64,000 nucleotides of DNA from NCBI RefSeq assembly GCF_016756395.1, contig NZ_AP018365.1, positions 1,240,001 through 1,304,000 of the forward strand, in the 5' to 3' direction. Positions within the stretch are counted from its first letter, which is position 1. The number at the start of each line of letters is the position of its first letter. This DNA comes from Streptomyces sp. SN-593. Lineage in GTDB: Bacteria; Actinomycetota; Actinomycetes; Streptomycetales; Streptomycetaceae. Below are positions 60,851 through 64,000 of the stretch, piece after piece. The notes beneath the pieces were generated by a model. The model was not told the DNA's origin, made no database searches, and saw only the letters and a program-made list of their open reading frames with translations. The translations under genes were made by a program, and so were the position numbers.

Positions 60851-61366
60851 ATGGCCGCGCAGACGCAGAGGGCCGTACTGGCCGGCGGGTGCTTCTGGGG
60901 GATGCAGGACCTGATCCGCCGGCAGCCGGGCGTGATCGCGACCCGGGTCGGCTACACCGGTGGCGACGTGCCGAACGCCACCTACCGCAACCACGGCACG
61001 CACGCGGAGGCCGTCGAGATCCTCTTCGACCCCGAGCGGACCGACTACCGCGCGCTGCTGGAGTTCTTCTTCCAGGTCCACGACCCCAGCACGAAGAACC
61101 GCCAGGGGAACGACATCGGCCTCAGCTACCGCTCGGCGATCTACTACGTGGACGACGCGCAGAAGGCGGTCGCCGAGGACACCATCGCCGACGTGGACGC
61201 CTCGGGCCTGTGGCCCGGGAAGGTGGTCACCGAGGTCGAGCCGGTGGGCCCGTTCTGGGAGGCCGAGCCGGAGCACCAGGACTACCTGGAGCGGTACCCC
61301 GACGGGTACACCTGCCACTTCCCGCGGCCGGACTGGAAGCTGCCGGCGCGCGCCGCTCGCGGCTGA
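60851..61366 (+). CDS. msrA: Peptide-methionine (S)-S-oxide reductase
   Basis: A 171-residue repair enzyme that reduces methionine S-sulfoxide in proteins. The catalytic motif GGCFWGMQ holds the nucleophile Cys 14; the conserved [17 protein letters not shown] and a later cysteine in YTCHF are present. The ATG at 60851 has GGGAGG eight bases upstream; an ATG at 60827 has no such site. It converges with the discoidin-domain gene and shares a hairpin at the 3' end. Confidence 0.95.
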   Translation: MAAQTQRAVLAGGCFWGMQDLIRRQPGVIATRVGYTGGDVPNATYRNHGTHAEAVEILFDPERTDYRALLEFFFQVHDPSTKNRQGNDIGLSYRSAIYYVDDAQKAVAEDTIADVDASGLWPGKVVTEVEPVGPFWEAEPEHQDYLERYPDGYTCHFPRPDWKLPARAARG

Positions 61367-61382
61367 GCGCACCGCCGGCGGG

Positions 61383-61409
61383 GAGCCGCCGCGGCGCCGC
61401 GGGCGGCTC
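61383..61409. terminator. Hairpin between msrA and the discoidin gene
   Basis: GAGCCGCC (61383-61390) pairs with GGCGGCTC (61402-61409), with a self-complementary GC centre. It starts 16 bp after the msrA stop and includes two bases of the stop codon of the convergent gene. Confidence 0.55.
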
Positions 61410-62295
61410 AGGACGCGTACGCCTCCAGTTCCACGACCCGGGAGTAGGTCACGCCCTCGTTGTTCGCGAGGGTCACCACCCGCAGGGCCGTCGCCGTCTG
61501 TGCGGCGAAGGCGGAGCTGACCTCGCCCGCGGTGTTGTCGCGCACCTGGGCCACGGTCTGCCAGGCGCCGCCGACCTGGAGTTCCACGTCCCAGGCGGAC
61601 AGTCCGTACCTGGCGGCGGGGTACTTGGCCGAGTCCAGCGTGTAGAGGTCCACCCTGCCGACCGCGACGGGCGCGTCGAAGGTCACCTGGAGCCAGTCCG
61701 GGAAGCTGCCCTTGGTGGCGTCGTTCCACCCGGTGGTGACACCCCAGTCCGCGGAGTCGCGGTCGCCGTCGACCGCCCCGCAGGCCGGGTAGTGCGGCAG
61801 GTTCTCCGACGACGCGGAGACGGGCATGTAGCGGACCAGGTTGCCGGTGTCGTTCACCGGCGCGGGCTCGACCTGGACCGGCAGGGACATCCGCTGGTCC
61901 CCGGCGCGCACGGTGATCGTGTAGGCGCCGGGCGGCGTCGTCCGCGGCGCGGACACGTCGATCTCGACCTTGAGGGTGTAGCCGGCGGGCAGGTAGCTGG
62001 AGACCAGCGACCGGGAGACCGTCAGCGGCGCGGGCGCGTCGATGAACGCGTCGGCGTACACGGCCGACGATCCCGCGTTGCCGAAGCGGAGCTGGAAGCC
62101 CTGGACCGCGCAGGGCACCGGGTCCACATCCACGTGGTCCACGTCGGACCCGAGCGTGAGCTGCTGGGCGGCGGCGGCAGGTACGGCGGCGGGTGTCGCG
62201 GCCGGTGCGGGGGCCGCCGCGCCGAACACCGCGAGCACCAGGGCGGAGGCGGCGACGGCGACCGCGCGCGCCACCATGTGGGACGTCTTCGGCAT
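61408..62295 (-). CDS. Secreted discoidin (F5/8 type C) domain protein
   Basis: A 295-residue exported protein: signal peptide (ARAVAVAASALVLAVFGAAA), an immunoglobulin-like strand-rich region (about 45-145) and a C-terminal discoidin/CBM32-like domain (about 155-295; GNLVRYMPVSASSENL, WLQVTFDAPVAVGRVDLYTL). It lies eight bases after the PhoD gene and is co-transcribed, so it may bind an extracellular polymer on which PhoD acts. No catalytic motif is visible. Confidence 0.82.
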   Translation of the reverse strand: MPKTSHMVARAVAVAASALVLAVFGAAAPAPAATPAAVPAAAAQQLTLGSDVDHVDVDPVPCAVQGFQLRFGNAGSSAVYADAFIDAPAPLTVSRSLVSSYLPAGYTLKVEIDVSAPRTTPPGAYTITVRAGDQRMSLPVQVEPAPVNDTGNLVRYMPVSASSENLPHYPACGAVDGDRDSADWGVTTGWNDATKGSFPDWLQVTFDAPVAVGRVDLYTLDSAKYPAARYGLSAWDVELQVGGAWQTVAQVRDNTAGEVSSAFAAQTATALRVVTLANNEGVTYSRVVELEAYAS

Positions 62296-62303
62296 GGTCT
62301 CCC

Positions 62304-63902
62304 CTACGCCGGGTTGAGGCCGGGGTTCCCGGCCTCCACGGTGAACTTCCTGATGGTGCTGATCGGCGCGCCGGTCCGGTCGATGTACGGCACCGCGCGG
62401 TACGCCGCGTGCAGTTCGTGCGGGGTCAGCTCGACGACGATGTAGCCGCGCCGCTCGTTGACGAGTTTCAGGTGCGGGTTGTGGTCGAGGAAGTTCTGGC
62501 CGTTGACCGAGACGTCCACGCCGTTGCCGCCGCTGCTGATCGAGGTGCCGACGAGTTCGACGCCGATGGTCGGCGAGTCGGGGTCGTCGAAGTCGCGCTT
62601 CATGTCCATCGCGTACGCGGCGTGCACGTCACCGGTGACCACCACGGGGTTGCGGGCGGTCAGCCCCGCCAGGCCGTCGAGGAGGGCCGCCTGCTCGGCC
62701 GCGTAGCCGTCCCAGGCGTCCATGTTGTAGGTGGGGGTGCCGCTCGCGTCCAGGTCCATCCTGCTCATCACGACCTGGTTGGCGAGCAGGTTCCAGGTGG
62801 CGCGGGAGGCGCGCATGCCGTCGAGCAGCCAGCTCCGCTGCTGGGCGCCGGCGAAGGTGCGGGCCGGGTCGTCGCGGCCCGGGTTGTCCGGCTTCCACAG
62901 GTCGCCGTCGGCCTGGTCGGAGCGGTACTGCCGGGTGTCGAGGACGTTGACCTCGGCGAGGCGGCCGAAGGTGAAGCGGCGGTAGAGCAGGTAGTCCGGG
63001 CCCTGCGGCGCGGGCGTGCGCAGCGGCATGTGCTCCCAGTAGGCGCGGTAGGCGCTGGCCCGGCGGACCGTGAAGTCCTCGACCGGGTCGAGGGCCTTGG
63101 AGTACACGCCGGCGTAGTTGTCCTGCACCTCGTGGTCGTCCCAGGTGCCGATCCACGGCGTGTTCTGGTGGGCGGCGCGCAGGTCGGGGTCGGACTTGTA
63201 CAGCGCGTACTGGAGCCGGTAGCGGTCGAGGGTGTCGGCCTCGGTGCGGAACTGGTCGGGCACCGGGTCGGCGGTGTTGCGCAGGCCGCCGGCGGCGGAG
63301 ATCCCGTACTCGTAGATGTAGTCGCCGACGAACAGCACCGCGTCCACCTCCTCGGCGGCGAGGTGGGCGTGCGCGGTGTAGTAGCCGTCCGGCCAGGACT
63401 GGCAGGAGGCCACGGCGAAGGTGAGCCGGTCCGGGCGGTCCCCGGGCGCGGGCGCGGTCCTGGTCCGGCCGACCGGGCTGAGGTGGCCGTCGATCCTGAA
63501 CCGGTACCAGTAGTGGCGGGCGGGCCGCAGCCCCCGCACGTCGACGTGCACGCTGTAGCTGTACTCGGGTTGCGCGGTCGCGGTGCCCGAGCGCACCACC
63601 TGCCGGAACCGCTCGTCGGCGGCGACCTGCCACTCCACCCGCACCGCCTGGTAGGGCATGCCGCCCAGCGGTTCGTACGGCTGCGGGGCGAGCCGGGTCC
63701 AGATCACCACCGCGTCCGGCAGCGGGTCGCCGGAGGCGACGCCGAGGGTGAACGGGTCGCCGGGCAGCGGGGTGGCGGCGCCCGCCGATGCCGCGTGCGC
63801 CACGTTGACGCCGAAGGCGAGCGCGGTCGCCGCGCCCGTCACCGTGAGGAACCGCCGTCTGGTGTGCCGTGCCGCCTGCCGTGGGAACTCGTCGGATGTC
63901 AC
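62304..63902 (-). CDS. phoD: Alkaline phosphatase D (PhoD family), Tat-exported
   Basis: A 532-residue metallophosphatase. The twin-arginine signal TRRRFLTVTGAATALAFGVN is followed by the PhoD N-domain (FTLGVASGDPLPDAVVIWTR) and the metallophosphoesterase domain with FVGDYIYEYG, WDDHEVQDNY and VTGDVHAAY carrying the metal ligands (Fe/Ca in known PhoD). The GTG at 63902 has GGAAGGAG nine bases upstream; an ATG at 63968 is less likely. PhoD cleaves phosphodiesters and phosphomonoesters and is usually induced by phosphate starvation, but I see no clear PHO box in the short upstream stretch. Confidence 0.93.
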   Translation of the reverse strand: MTSDEFPRQAARHTRRRFLTVTGAATALAFGVNVAHAASAGAATPLPGDPFTLGVASGDPLPDAVVIWTRLAPQPYEPLGGMPYQAVRVEWQVAADERFRQVVRSGTATAQPEYSYSVHVDVRGLRPARHYWYRFRIDGHLSPVGRTRTAPAPGDRPDRLTFAVASCQSWPDGYYTAHAHLAAEEVDAVLFVGDYIYEYGISAAGGLRNTADPVPDQFRTEADTLDRYRLQYALYKSDPDLRAAHQNTPWIGTWDDHEVQDNYAGVYSKALDPVEDFTVRRASAYRAYWEHMPLRTPAPQGPDYLLYRRFTFGRLAEVNVLDTRQYRSDQADGDLWKPDNPGRDDPARTFAGAQQRSWLLDGMRASRATWNLLANQVVMSRMDLDASGTPTYNMDAWDGYAAEQAALLDGLAGLTARNPVVVTGDVHAAYAMDMKRDFDDPDSPTIGVELVGTSISSGGNGVDVSVNGQNFLDHNPHLKLVNERRGYIVVELTPHELHAAYRAVPYIDRTGAPISTIRKFTVEAGNPGLNPA

Positions 63903-64000
63903 GCGTGGGGCTCCTTCCAACGTCCGGCGGCCGGCCCGGAGCCGGGTCGGCCGCCTGTCCATTAGCAAGGTGCCATATGGCGGCCGTACGACCAGTCGCC

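Noticed and set aside
63903..64000. A PHO box before phoD
   Set aside because: I could not find the GTTCACC direct repeats expected for PhoP binding in the bases available.

Overview
The window is high-GC actinobacterial DNA. The strong third-position G/C bias, frequent GTG/TTG starts, twin-arginine lipoproteins, mycothiol-type arsenic genes and several small families typical of Streptomyces (DUF6059-like, DUF6221-like, the short 'hydrophobic protein') point to Streptomyces or a close relative such as Actinacidiphila. The layout looks like a chromosomal arm: catabolic, transport and regulatory modules with one clear accessory island. I saw no rRNA, tRNA, CRISPR array or complete transposon.

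Region by region. 1-17.4 kb is carbohydrate catabolism: the end of an ABC sugar permease, a GH38 alpha-mannosidase, and then, on the minus strand, a CUT1 ABC importer (binding protein and two permeases), two exported GH26-type mannanases and a cytoplasmic GH36 alpha-galactosidase. A divergent LacI regulator and an FAD oxidoreductase follow. The enzyme set suggests galactomannan or manno-oligosaccharide use. Two matching operators lie between the LacI gene and the binding-protein gene. 17.4-25.8 kb has a SnoaL-like protein, a LysR regulator, KdpE/KdpD without kdpFABC, a divergent KimA-type APC transporter, a TetR regulator and a DUF6221-like protein.

26-40 kb is an iron-responsive region. Iron-box-like sites (TTAGGTAAGCCTTAC or variants) precede an MFS exporter, a siderophore-binding lipoprotein, a FecCD-FecCD-FecE permease/ATPase operon and a second siderophore-binding lipoprotein. 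A phosphoketolase and an unusual binding-protein homologue without a signal peptide sit among them. A divergent EamA/MarR pair follows with a shared 26-bp palindrome. 40.8-45.2 kb holds a small protein with a SGGTQGAVIQGRDI motif, an orphan LacI, and an arsenic cluster (arsI divergent from arsR-ACR3-arsC) with two ArsR operator copies. 45.2-49.4 kb encodes a GH25 lysozyme with duplicated peptidoglycan-binding domains, a penicillin-binding protein and a pyridoxamine-oxidase-like protein.

49.6-54.5 kb is the most unusual part: a compact divergent cassette of XRE-TPR regulator, YdcF-like and WbqC-like proteins on one side, and a resolvase-like fragment, a divergent S-adenosylhomocysteine-hydrolase-like protein and a Nudix hydrolase on the other. 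Its divergent promoter carries an 11-bp-phased direct repeat. A decayed second Nudix gene and a 20-bp perfect palindrome lie at its right edge. I propose this cassette as the best candidate for an undescribed system. 55-64 kb returns to ordinary content: SRPBCC protein, a zinc-ribbon/SDR fusion, fumarylacetoacetase, DUF6059-like protein, a COG4315-type lipoprotein, MsrA, and a two-gene operon of PhoD phosphatase and a secreted discoidin-domain protein.

Short GC-rich tandem repeats (8-33 bp units) recur both in intergenic DNA and in frame inside genes.
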